Source of the DNA: Kiloniella spongiae
GTDB lineage: Bacteria; Pseudomonadota; Alphaproteobacteria; Kiloniellales; Kiloniellaceae
Length of the DNA: 64,000 bases
Assembly: GCF_001026905.1 (NCBI RefSeq)
Contig: NZ_LAQL01000015.1
Span: 1-64,000, forward strand
Direction of reading: 5' to 3'
This document shows, piece after piece, positions 34,924 to 43,341 of the stretch. The first letter of the stretch is position 1. Every line of letters begins with the position of its first letter. A model generated the notes under the pieces. It was not told the DNA's origin, searched no databases, and worked only from the letters and a program-made list of their open reading frames with translations. Made by a program: the position numbers and the translations under genes.

Positions 34924-35499
34924 CTACGTGGTGCCAGTATAAAAGTCCGGCCACTCATGCTGCACAATCTCTCCATCAGAGCTATAGGCGTGGCAGGTAT
35001 CTATAATGCCGGGGCGTTTTTGTGAGTTTTCTTCTGCCGTTGTGTTTTCTTTTATTTTCGCCTGATGTTTTATCATTGCGGGGTAAAGGGTCTGAAACGT
35101 AACGGTTGCCATTGCGCCCAGCATTTCGACAAGATGTGTGCAGCCTTCTGTTCCACCAACAGCGCGGCGAATGGCAGCCCGCCATCCCGGACCAACTTTC
35201 AAACCAATAATTTTTTTAAAGTTTGGAGCTATTGAAGGACAGATTGAATAGGGGCTATCATCGATACAAGCCTCTATGTCTTGCACAACAAAATTGATAT
35301 CAACCGTTAGACGGATCCACATGTCGTGGAGGGCTTCTCCAGATTCAATGGTTCCTCTGAACTGATTCTTAAAAGCATAGGACTTAACGTCAGTAATGCG
35401 TCCTTCAATATCCCATAGATCATCTTCACGCTCAAATCCCTGAAAGTCATAACGGCGTTGATGAAGGTGCTTTCGTTCGACTGCCTGGGATAAGGGCAT
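34924..35499 (-). CDS. DUF2889 family protein
   Basis: A 191-residue protein of the DUF2889 family. Features include RKHLHQRRYDFQGFEREDDLWDIEGRI near the start, LHDMWIRLTVDINFVVQDIE near 58, and GWRAAIRRAVGGTEGCTHL near 105. The CTH and flanking His/Asp residues may bind metal. Function is not established. The start has AGAGGT 8 nt upstream. It is the last gene of the same-strand run aroK-aroB-CorC-DUF2889 and converges on the ribbon-helix-helix gene. Confidence 0.86.
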   Translation of the reverse strand: MPLSQAVERKHLHQRRYDFQGFEREDDLWDIEGRITDVKSYAFKNQFRGTIESGEALHDMWIRLTVDINFVVQDIEACIDDSPYSICPSIAPNFKKIIGLKVGPGWRAAIRRAVGGTEGCTHLVEMLGAMATVTFQTLYPAMIKHQAKIKENTTAEENSQKRPGIIDTCHAYSSDGEIVQHEWPDFYTGTT

Positions 35500-35541
35500 A
35501 TGTACTGACCTCTGCTGTTATAGATAATCTATACCGGTATC

Positions 35542-36810
35542 TTATTCGTGTATTGGGGATACGCGTATTGACGTAATCTGGTGACGTTTGCGGTCCAGAA
35601 TTTCGAACCTCATATCATGGAAGACAAAGGCCTGTCCTACTTTAGGAATTTGACGTGCTTCGTGTAAAATTAGTCCTGCCAATGTTGCGGCCTCGTCGTC
35701 GGGCAATCTCCATTCAAACTGTCTGTTTAAGTCCCTGATGGTTACGGTTCCGTTGATAATAAATTCATTATCGGTCACCGTTTGGACGCCTTCGATATCG
35801 ATGTCGTGTTCGTCAGTAATATCGCCGACAATTTCTTCCAGAATGTCTTCGAGCGTGACAATCCCCTGCATTTCACCGTATTCGTCGACAACGATGGCAA
35901 AATGTGCATGACGATCACGGAAAGCATGAAGCTGTGCCAATAGGCTTGTCGATTCAGGGATGAACCATGGTTTACTGGCGATTGAAATCAGAGTCTCTCG
36001 ATCAAGTTCGCCATCATGGGCGCGAATTGCGCGTAGAAGTGCTTTCGCATGTAAAACACCGACAATGTTATCGGGTTTGTCTTGCCACAATGGAATTCTG
36101 GTATAAGAGCTAGACAGCACGTCTTCAATCACCTGGGCGGGTGATTGATCAATGTCGCTTGAATTTACATCCTGTCGATGGGTCATAATTTCATCAACTT
36201 CAACGTCATCCAAATCCAGAATTGATCTGAGCATCTCGCGTTCGTGACGTACTTCTTCACCTTCGCCTTCGTGGAGATCAATCGCGCCTCGCAACTCTTC
36301 TTCGGCAAATTCGTTCATTTCATCTGCGGTATCTGAGCGCGTGAAAATTGCCAAAATAACTTTAACAATGCTCTCAACTGCGAGGGCAACGGGGCCAAAA
36401 ATGAAGACGATTGGGCGTAAAATCGGGGCCGATGCCAAGGCGGCTTTGTCAGAGTGTCTCAGGGCATAGGTTTTTGGAAGAACCTCGGCAAAAACAAGGA
36501 CAAGTGCGGTCATGGTCAAAGTCGCATAGATAACACCGGTCTCCCCGAATAGTTTCAGGAACACTGATGTTGCCAATGCAGAAGCCAGAATGTTCACGAG
36601 GTTGTTGCCTAGCAAGATTGAACCGATCAGATGTTCCTTTGCTGACCAAAGTTTGTTTACAATCTGTGCTTTCTTATCGCCACTTTGCTCAAGAGTATGC
36701 ATGCGTGGCTTTGAAGACGCTGTCATCGAAGTCTCTGCACCGGAAAAGAAGGCGGAGATTGCGAGTAGTACCACAATGGCACTAATAGCGAGAATTAACT
36801 CTGTTTCCAT
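35542..36810 (-). CDS. HlyC/CorC (CNNM)-family transporter
   Basis: A 422-residue membrane protein with a DUF21/CNNM domain (about 5-185) of three or four helices, including the AFFSGAETSMTA signature near residue 21, then two CBS domains (about 205-330) that bind adenine nucleotides, and a C-terminal CorC_HlyC domain (about 340-415). Homologues mediate or regulate Mg2+ or Co2+ movement, and some affect Na+ exchange. It lies 39 nt after aroB in the same direction, the usual alphaproteobacterial order. The older hemolysin label should not be taken as function. Confidence 0.92.
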   Translation of the reverse strand: METELILAISAIVVLLAISAFFSGAETSMTASSKPRMHTLEQSGDKKAQIVNKLWSAKEHLIGSILLGNNLVNILASALATSVFLKLFGETGVIYATLTMTALVLVFAEVLPKTYALRHSDKAALASAPILRPIVFIFGPVALAVESIVKVILAIFTRSDTADEMNEFAEEELRGAIDLHEGEGEEVRHEREMLRSILDLDDVEVDEIMTHRQDVNSSDIDQSPAQVIEDVLSSSYTRIPLWQDKPDNIVGVLHAKALLRAIRAHDGELDRETLISIASKPWFIPESTSLLAQLHAFRDRHAHFAIVVDEYGEMQGIVTLEDILEEIVGDITDEHDIDIEGVQTVTDNEFIINGTVTIRDLNRQFEWRLPDDEAATLAGLILHEARQIPKVGQAFVFHDMRFEILDRKRHQITSIRVSPIHE

Positions 36811-36849
36811 GGCCCTTTCAGGGGTTGTGAATAAGGCGGAATGATACGT

Positions 36850-37983
36850 TTAGGCAATAAAGCGTTTCATAAAATCAGAAACGACTGCCATGTCCACCGC
36901 GTTATCCAGATAAGCCTGACCAATACCTTTTGTCATAACAAAGGTCAGGCGTCCGTTACTTACTTTTTTATCTCTGCTCATGTGATCCATCAGGCGAGAA
37001 ACTTCAAGCTTTTTTCCGCCCAAGGCATTAGAGGATACATAATCTGTTGATATTGGGAGACCAATATTTTTAAAGTGCGCGCGAACAGTTTGGGCATCCT
37101 GCTCTGAACATAGACCTAGTTCCGCAGATAAGTCGTGCGCCATAACCATACCGATAGAGATGGCTTCGCCGTGAAGCAAAGACCCATTATATCCCGCTTC
37201 AGCTTCCAAAGCATGGCCAAAAGTATGTCCCAAATTAAGTAATCCCCGTGCTCCAGATTCTTTTTCATCCAGTGCGACGATCTTGGCCTTTGCTGCACAG
37301 GAAACTAACACGGCATGTGTTCTGGCGGAAATGTCCCCGGCGATAATTTTGTGAGCCTTGTCTTCTAGCCAATCAAAAAACTGTGGGTCATTGATTAGGC
37401 CGTATTTCACAACTTCTGCATAGCCGGCAAGAAGCTCTCTGTTTGGCAAGGTTTCAAGCAGACTTGTATCTGCAAGAACGAGTTTTGGTTGATGAAAACT
37501 TCCAACCAGATTTTTCCCGCGGGCAGTGTTAATACCTGTTTTCCCACCTACAGAGCTATCTACTTGAGATAACAAGGTGGTTGGGATTTGTATGAAATCA
37601 ATGCCACGCATTACAACAGCTGCGGCAAAGCCCGCCAAATCACCGATCACGCCGCCGCCAAAAGCTATGAGCGTGGATTTTCTGTCAATATTGTGCTTAA
37701 GGAGGAAGTCGATTACGCGATCTAGCTGAGCAAAACTTTTGGTTTGTTCGCCAAAGGGTAAAATCAGAGCGTGGCTTTCGATGTTTTTCGATCTAAGAGC
37801 CGCTTCCAGTGTGGGCAAGTGGTGTCGGGCAACGTTTTCATCTGTAATGATGAACGTACGGTCCTGTTTTATGAAAGGGCGAACAAGCGAACCTGCATTT
37901 GTGACTAAATTTTCGCCGACGAGAATGTCGTAGCTGCGATCTTCTAAATCAAGTGTTAGTCGCTCGTAGGTTTCTTTGTTCAT
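36850..37983 (-). CDS. aroB: 3-Dehydroquinate synthase
   Basis: Converts DAHP to 3-dehydroquinate, the second step of the shikimate pathway, using NAD and a divalent metal. The 377-residue protein has GGGVIGDLAGFAA near 107-119 (NAD binding), PTTLLSQVDSSVGGKTGIN near 137-155 (active site) and the metal histidines in LGHTFGHALE near 249-257 and LLHGEAISIG near 266. It follows aroK by 71 nt in the same direction, as is typical. Confidence 0.96.
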   Translation of the reverse strand: MNKETYERLTLDLEDRSYDILVGENLVTNAGSLVRPFIKQDRTFIITDENVARHHLPTLEAALRSKNIESHALILPFGEQTKSFAQLDRVIDFLLKHNIDRKSTLIAFGGGVIGDLAGFAAAVVMRGIDFIQIPTTLLSQVDSSVGGKTGINTARGKNLVGSFHQPKLVLADTSLLETLPNRELLAGYAEVVKYGLINDPQFFDWLEDKAHKIIAGDISARTHAVLVSCAAKAKIVALDEKESGARGLLNLGHTFGHALEAEAGYNGSLLHGEAISIGMVMAHDLSAELGLCSEQDAQTVRAHFKNIGLPISTDYVSSNALGGKKLEVSRLMDHMSRDKKVSNGRLTFVMTKGIGQAYLDNAVDMAVVSDFMKRFIA

Positions 37984-38054
37984 TTTATTCGGTCTTTGTT
38001 TGGGCTTCGTATTGGTTTGTTACTGACACGTTCCACGTTTAATTTATTCTACTG

Positions 38055-38600
38055 CTATGAAGCGTGGCAAAAATTCTGAAGTCCGAGCAGGGCATTGCGT
38101 GTCGTAAGATCTGCGGAACCTTCTTCCGATTCAGTCGTGATATCTGCTTGTTCATAGATAGGATAACGTTCTTTGATTAGCCGAGATAGTATCTCGCGAT
38201 GATTACCATTGCGAAGAAGAGGGCGGTGGTTGCGACGTGATGTCCGCTCAACAAGGATATCCAAATCAGCGCGTAGCCAAAGCGAGATACCTTTTTCGGT
38301 TATGGTGCTTCTGGTGAGTTCGTCCATGAAGGCACCTCCACCCGTTGACAGAATTTGAACGGGGCCTTCCAACAGACGTTGAATAACCAGTCGTTCTCTA
38401 TCACGGAAATAGACTTCGCCATGTTCTTCGAAGATTTCAGAAATTGTGCAGCCTGCAGCTTTCTCTATTTCGACATCAGCATCTACAAAAGGCAATTTCA
38501 AAGTCTGCGCCAGCTTTTTGCCTATACATGTTTTTCCTGCGCCCATTAAACCAACGAGAACAACAGTTTTGGGGGGAGTAAAGTTCCCGTTTGATGACAT
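38055..38600 (-). CDS. aroK: Shikimate kinase
   Basis: Phosphorylates shikimate at the 3-hydroxyl with ATP. In 181 residues the Walker A motif [15 protein letters not shown] begins at 17, the shikimate-binding Asp and Arg lie in FVDADVEIE (near 38) and YFRDRERLV (near 65), and STGGGAFMD (near 87) is the family glycine motif. [14 protein letters not shown] supplies the lid arginines. AAAGGT precedes the start codon. The first gene of the aroK-aroB-CorC run. Confidence 0.95.
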   Translation of the reverse strand: MSSNGNFTPPKTVVLVGLMGAGKTCIGKKLAQTLKLPFVDADVEIEKAAGCTISEIFEEHGEVYFRDRERLVIQRLLEGPVQILSTGGGAFMDELTRSTITEKGISLWLRADLDILVERTSRRNHRPLLRNGNHREILSRLIKERYPIYEQADITTESEEGSADLTTRNALLGLQNFCHAS

Positions 38601-38747
38601 CGTACCTTTTACCGATTCACATTAATCACTTGAAGCTAGCCTATAGAAAGGATTTCGCTGAAACAAAAGGAAAAGAATGCTGAGGGACAGAATTAAGTAT
38701 GAATTCTGATCTTTATCAGTTTTGGCGGCATGTTTTAGCTGAAAAGA

Positions 38748-39989
38748 TTACTTCTCGTTAATGTAATGGCCTAACAATTCTGAAAGTCGCTGATAGGAGG
38801 TACCAAACTGTGCTTGAGACTTGTAGGCAGCATTTTCCTCCCCAAGCGCGGCATGTATTGGCAGGGTTGCAGCTCCTTTTTGTACCATCTGATCGGCGTG
38901 GGGTGATTTGATCACACGCGGTAGATCACGCTCACCCCTCTCGCTAATAGAGCGCATAAAAGGTCTGGATAGACGAATAACAGCTTCAAGAAACCAATCA
39001 GGACAGTCGCCGCCCAGAATAATGGTTTCGGGATCGTATAGATTTTCCAGCGAGTTTATACCTACCCGGAAATATTCTGCTTGTTGTTCAAGCCAGGAGA
39101 TAATTCTTGGATCGTTTGGGGTGATATTTGTAAAAATATCATAGGGATCACAGGGTGTTTTATCCCGTTTTTGTATATATGTTGCCAATGATTCCAGTGA
39201 TATATAACCGTTAAGACACCCGGGATTTCCACAGGTGCAAATTGGTCCATTAATATTGACGACAAGATGTCCGATAGACCCCGCGCGGGCTGATCTGCCG
39301 CCATATATTTTACCATCAACCATCAGACCAGCTGATAAGTCTGGTCCGATAAAAAGGTAGATGAAGTTTCTGAAATTACGGGCGCTTCCTTGTAGAAACT
39401 CTGCCAGCGCAGCGGCAGCGGCGGCGGTTTCAAGAAAAGTAGGTATATCCAGCTCTTTGTATAGAAGTTCGGCAATTTTTTTGGGATCTGTCACAATATC
39501 ACTTTTGGCGTGATGATGATTTCTATCATCATTCTCAGCCATGATGATTCCGATGCCCAGCACGCGTTTGATATCAGTATTGGTTTCTCTTAATACATCA
39601 AGACAAAGCGGCTCGATCAGGCGAATGATGTCTTCATCGGTAGAGTATGTCGCGCTAATCTGCTCGGAATGAATTAATTTTCCGGACAAATTGACAAGGC
39701 TGATGGCGATTTTGTTGATCTCAATCCGAATGCCGATACTAAAGGCCGCTGACGATGATATTTGGAGTATCCGTGATGGTTTTCCGGTACCACCTTTTTT
39801 GTAATTGCCTTCTGTTACCAAGCCTGTTTCAAGGAGTTTTTCGACCAAGTTAGAAATCGTCTGGCGTGTTAGGCCAGTACGCTTGGCAATATCTGCGCGC
39901 GAGATTTCATCACTGGAAAGTATTTCACTTAAAGCCAGGCGTAGGTTGTGTGCTTTTGTCTGTTCTAGATTGGTCCCTTTTGGGGGCAT
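38748..39989 (-). CDS. ROK-family transcriptional regulator
   Basis: A 413-residue NagC/XylR-type regulator, divergent from the sugar ABC genes it probably controls. An N-terminal winged helix-turn-helix covers about 25-85 (RADIAKRTGLTRQTISNLV). The ROK sugar-binding domain follows, with the zinc-site motif CTCGNPGCLNGYIS near 250. The ATP-phosphate loop is degenerate (FIGPDLSAGLMVDG), so sugar-kinase activity is unlikely and effector binding is the likely role. A palindrome in the intergenic region is a candidate operator. Confidence 0.9.
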   Translation of the reverse strand: MPPKGTNLEQTKAHNLRLALSEILSSDEISRADIAKRTGLTRQTISNLVEKLLETGLVTEGNYKKGGTGKPSRILQISSSAAFSIGIRIEINKIAISLVNLSGKLIHSEQISATYSTDEDIIRLIEPLCLDVLRETNTDIKRVLGIGIIMAENDDRNHHHAKSDIVTDPKKIAELLYKELDIPTFLETAAAAAALAEFLQGSARNFRNFIYLFIGPDLSAGLMVDGKIYGGRSARAGSIGHLVVNINGPICTCGNPGCLNGYISLESLATYIQKRDKTPCDPYDIFTNITPNDPRIISWLEQQAEYFRVGINSLENLYDPETIILGGDCPDWFLEAVIRLSRPFMRSISERGERDLPRVIKSPHADQMVQKGAATLPIHAALGEENAAYKSQAQFGTSYQRLSELLGHYINEK

Positions 39990-40097
39990 GAAGCTAAATG
40001 CCTTGTTTGTAAAATGATTGTTTCAATCTACTGAGTAAAATGACAATAGCAAATTTAAAACTTTAATTTATTGATATTGTTTGGTTAATAATGATTA

Positions 40098-40112
40098 GTC
40101 AAAATATTTGAC
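40098..40112. promoter_or_regulatory. Candidate operator between ROK regulator and ABC genes
   Basis: GTCAAA-ATA-TTTGAC is a perfect dyad within a very AT-rich divergent spacer (39990-40172), 61 nt before the binding-protein start. ROK regulators bind AT-rich dyads, so the site is a fair candidate. Binding is inferred. Confidence 0.5.
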
Positions 40113-40172
40113 AAATATAAATTTTCTAATACCATTAAATGAAACAAATAATAAGCAAATGGGAGACTGAAC

Positions 40173-41279
40173 GTGTTTGGTGTGAAAGAAATTAAAGTTT
40201 TAACTTGGACTTCTTTACTTGCAGCGGGGATTACCGTTGGTATTTCAGCAGCACAGGCAGGACCACTTGAAAGGATTGATTTAGCAAAATCACCTGAAGG
40301 TCCAAATGGAAATCCCGCCCAACCCGCAAGTAATATCGCGGTTACTTCAGATGAAGTCGCTGCGATTAAAGGCAAGAACTACAAGGCTGCACTAGTCTGG
40401 CATGCTTCGGGTGATTGGGTTAATGCTGTTACAGAGGGGGCGAAGGCAAAGTTTGAAGAATTGGGCATTGAGGTTGTTGCGACAACGGATGCGCAATTTG
40501 ATTCCGCACGACAGGCGAGTGATGTTGAAAATGTCCTTGCCTTGAACCCAGATATTATTCTGACACTGGTTGTTGATCCGGTAAGTGGCGGCGCAGCGTT
40601 CAAGCCGGCTGTGGATAAGGGAACTGAACTTGTTCTGCTTTCTAATCCAATTGCAGGCTATAAACCCAATGTTGAATATACTGGCATAGTGACCGACGAT
40701 ATGTACGGTATGGGTGTTGCTGCGGCTGAAATGATGAGCGATGCAATTGGCGGTGCTGGCAAGATCGGTTTCATTTATCATGACGCCAGTTATTTCATCA
40801 CCAATAATCGAGACAATGCTTTTCGAACTGCTATTCAGGAAAAGCATGCAGATGTAGAGATTGTTTCGGAAAAAGGCTTCACCGAAGAAGGACAAACATT
40901 TGAACTGGCCTCAGCAATGGTTCTACAGAACCCTGACCTCAAGGGGATTTATGTTGCCTGGGATGTTGCTGCTGAAGGTGTGATTGAAGCATTGCGAGCG
41001 CAGGGCCGGAGTGATGTCAAGGTTATCACGCACGATCTGGGGCAAAACAATGCGTTGGACATGATCAAGCAGGGTAACATGTATGGTACGGTTGCCGACA
41101 GGCCTTATGAAATCGGCCAAGCGATGGCAATGCTCGGTGTTTATGGGCTTTTGGACAAAGAGTCTCCTGCGTTTTCTGTGGTTGGCTATGACAAGGTGAC
41201 CAAAGACAACCTGGCTATAACCTGGGAGAAATCTTTGCGCCGTCCGATCCCAAAAAAATTAAGTGACGCCCTACAGTAG
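40173..41279 (+). CDS. Sugar ABC transporter, periplasmic binding protein (RbsB-like)
   Basis: A 368-residue type I periplasmic binding protein. The N-terminus VKEIKVLTWTSLLAAGITVG...AQAG is a signal peptide ending near residue 30. After a 40-residue leader the two-lobed RbsB-type fold begins at YKAALVWHASGDW. Motifs include VENVLALNPDIILTL near 110 and the hinge region GIYVAWDVAAEGVIEAL near 263. The start codon is GTG with GGGAGA upstream. The ligand is unknown; the neighbouring GH3 enzyme suggests an amino sugar or glycoside. A hairpin with T-tract after it may give higher expression than the membrane parts. Confidence 0.9.
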   Translation: MFGVKEIKVLTWTSLLAAGITVGISAAQAGPLERIDLAKSPEGPNGNPAQPASNIAVTSDEVAAIKGKNYKAALVWHASGDWVNAVTEGAKAKFEELGIEVVATTDAQFDSARQASDVENVLALNPDIILTLVVDPVSGGAAFKPAVDKGTELVLLSNPIAGYKPNVEYTGIVTDDMYGMGVAAAEMMSDAIGGAGKIGFIYHDASYFITNNRDNAFRTAIQEKHADVEIVSEKGFTEEGQTFELASAMVLQNPDLKGIYVAWDVAAEGVIEALRAQGRSDVKVITHDLGQNNALDMIKQGNMYGTVADRPYEIGQAMAMLGVYGLLDKESPAFSVVGYDKVTKDNLAITWEKSLRRPIPKKLSDALQ

Positions 41280-41333
41280 TTGAAGGGCAGTAGTTGCGAA
41301 ACCGCTTATCGTTAAAGATCACTTATCCTCTGG

Positions 41334-41374
41334 GGAATGGGTGATGATATCATTGTCCATTCCTCTCTTTTTAT
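41334..41374 (+). terminator. Hairpin between binding-protein and permease genes
   Basis: Arms GGAATGG/CCATTCC flank an inner ATGATATCAT palindrome, and the 3' side continues TCTCTTTTTAT. It lies about 55 nt after the binding-protein stop and 118 nt before the permease start. It could be a leaky terminator or 3'-end stabiliser that raises binding-protein mRNA relative to the rest of the operon, a common device in such systems. Confidence 0.55.
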
Positions 41375-41491
41375 CTTTCAGATCTTTTCGATATAATTCT
41401 CTGGTTGATAAGGGGTGAGCGACAAAGCATTGCTTCTTTGGTGATTATCTTTGTTACTTTGAATTTATGAGGCCTTAGCTAAGGTATTGAT

Positions 41492-42457
41492 ATGACTTTT
41501 CTGTCTGAAACACGATCTCCGGTGTTTCATAAAATTCTTAACCGCGAGTATTTTGTCTATTACGCGTTGATACTTGTGATTGCGTTTTTTGCCGTCGTTC
41601 TGTCTGAAACGGCATTTCTGTCGACGCCAAACTTTATGAACATCATACGCCAGACAACGCCCATCACCGTTATGGCGGTGGGGATGACATTTGCTTTGGC
41701 TGTGGGACACATTGATCTTTCCGTCGGATCTGTTGTGGCTTTGTCTGCGCTTGTCTGTGGATTACTCGTAGATGTGGTGCCGTGGCCTGTGGCTGTGTTC
41801 GCGGGCTTGAGTTCGGGATTGCTTGTTGGATTAATCAATGGCGTCCTTACCGAATGGCTCAAAGTGTCTTCACTGCTTATTACGCTCGGATCAATGGGCG
41901 TAATTTCGGGGGTTGCGCGTGTACTAACCAATCTTGAATCAATTCCGATTACGAACGATAGTTTCACCTATATCTTTGGTTCGGGAAGCTTTGGCCCAGT
42001 GTCGGTTATGTTTATCTGGACCTTGCTGGCGCTTATTCTGGGGTGGATATTTCTCTCTAAAACCAGGTTTGGCAGTCATCTGTTGGCCGTAGGCGGGAAC
42101 CCGACGGCATCCCGTGCTTTGGGCATCAATGTTGTGAAAGTCAAAATTACAGCAATGGTTATTGCTGGCGGAGCCGCTGCTATGGCCGGAATGCTCTATG
42201 CCGGACGGTTGCATGGGGCGAGATATAGTCTTGGAGAGGCAGATCTTCTGACAGTTATTGCTGCAGTCGCGATTGGCGGCACAAGCCTTTTTGGTGGACG
42301 TGCATCCGTTGCTGGGGCTGTGGTTGGCTCATGGCTTATGGGTGTTATCAATAATGGTCTGATTTTATGGGGCTTCTCGACAAACGAGCAGATCATTGCA
42401 AGGGGCCTTATTCTGATTGTGGCTGTGGCCATTGGTGTTAAGGAGGACAGAAGATGA
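41492..42457 (+). CDS. Sugar ABC transporter permease (RbsC/BPD_transp_2 type)
   Basis: A 321-residue inner-membrane permease with 8-10 hydrophobic helices. The branched-chain/ribose-type family is marked by VGMTFALAVGHIDLSVGSVVAL near 62-83, GNPTASRALGINV near 202 and IGGTSLFGGRASVAGAVVGS near 260. AAGG lies 9 nt before the ATG. Its stop overlaps the start of the ATPase gene (ATGA), so the pair is translationally coupled. Only one permease gene is present, so the channel is probably a homodimer. Confidence 0.93.
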   Translation: MTFLSETRSPVFHKILNREYFVYYALILVIAFFAVVLSETAFLSTPNFMNIIRQTTPITVMAVGMTFALAVGHIDLSVGSVVALSALVCGLLVDVVPWPVAVFAGLSSGLLVGLINGVLTEWLKVSSLLITLGSMGVISGVARVLTNLESIPITNDSFTYIFGSGSFGPVSVMFIWTLLALILGWIFLSKTRFGSHLLAVGGNPTASRALGINVVKVKITAMVIAGGAAAMAGMLYAGRLHGARYSLGEADLLTVIAAVAIGGTSLFGGRASVAGAVVGSWLMGVINNGLILWGFSTNEQIIARGLILIVAVAIGVKEDRR

Positions 42458-43230
42458 CTGCTGAATATCATGTGCCGGATAATGCCCTGGAAGTGAGAGA
42501 AGTTCACAAATCCTTTGGCGGTGTACAAGCCTTGAAGGGGGTGAGTTTTTCGATCCTTAAGGGCGAAGTTGTTGGGCTTCTTGGCGATAACGGTGCCGGT
42601 AAATCGACGTTGGTTCGTTGTATATCCGGGGTGCATCCTCAGGATAAGGGCGAGATTCTGATTAATGGACAGGAAGTCGATATCAAATCGCCGCAGGATG
42701 CACGGGATCAAGGTATCGAAACGGTATTTCAGGACCTGGCTGTTATTCCGAACTTTGATGTCTCAAAAAACTTATTTTTGAACCGCGAAATTCTTTCATC
42801 CAATCCTATTTTGAAGTTTTTCGGATGGTTGAACCATAAAGAGATGAGCCGCCAAAGCGAAATTGCTTTGAAGCGCCTTAATTCCCGAATTCCGTCTTTC
42901 AGGGAAGAAATCAAAAATCTGTCCGGTGGACAACGTCAAGCAGTATCTATTGCCCGTGCTGTGAATTGGGGGGCAGATATTGTGATTATGGATGAGCCAA
43001 CGGCAGCACTGGGGGTCGAACAGGCAGCTCAAGTGAATAACCTGATCAAGTTGATTAGTTCACAAGGTATCTCTGTGCTTTTGATCAGTCATAATATTCA
43101 ACATGTTATGGAGGTTTGCCACCGTGCAGTGGTTTTGCGTCATGGACGTGCTGCAGCAAATGTACGGATTGAGGATATAACGCCAGATGATCTTGTTGGG
43201 TTGATCACCGGAGCAAAGCGGGCAGCTTGA
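42454..43230 (+). CDS. Sugar ABC transporter ATP-binding protein
   Basis: A 258-residue single-domain ATPase of the carbohydrate uptake type 2 group. Walker A is GDNGAGKST near 43-51, signature is LSGGQRQAV near 154, Walker B is DIVIMDEPTAAL near 174 and the His-switch is LLISHNI near 210. Ribose-type importers more often have a duplicated ATPase of about 500 residues, so this single-domain form must act as a homodimer. A textbook AAGGAGGAC ribosome site lies inside the 3' end of the permease gene. Confidence 0.93.
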   Translation: MTAEYHVPDNALEVREVHKSFGGVQALKGVSFSILKGEVVGLLGDNGAGKSTLVRCISGVHPQDKGEILINGQEVDIKSPQDARDQGIETVFQDLAVIPNFDVSKNLFLNREILSSNPILKFFGWLNHKEMSRQSEIALKRLNSRIPSFREEIKNLSGGQRQAVSIARAVNWGADIVIMDEPTAALGVEQAAQVNNLIKLISSQGISVLLISHNIQHVMEVCHRAVVLRHGRAAANVRIEDITPDDLVGLITGAKRAA

Positions 43231-43341
43231 TTAGGTGTGTTAAAGCACTGTTTTGCATGTGTTTGTGGCAGGGCATTTTGCGCTTTTAGTTTGTTCTGAC
43301 CGTAAAAATATCAGGCCGCAAAAATAGAAGGTAAAAGGATA

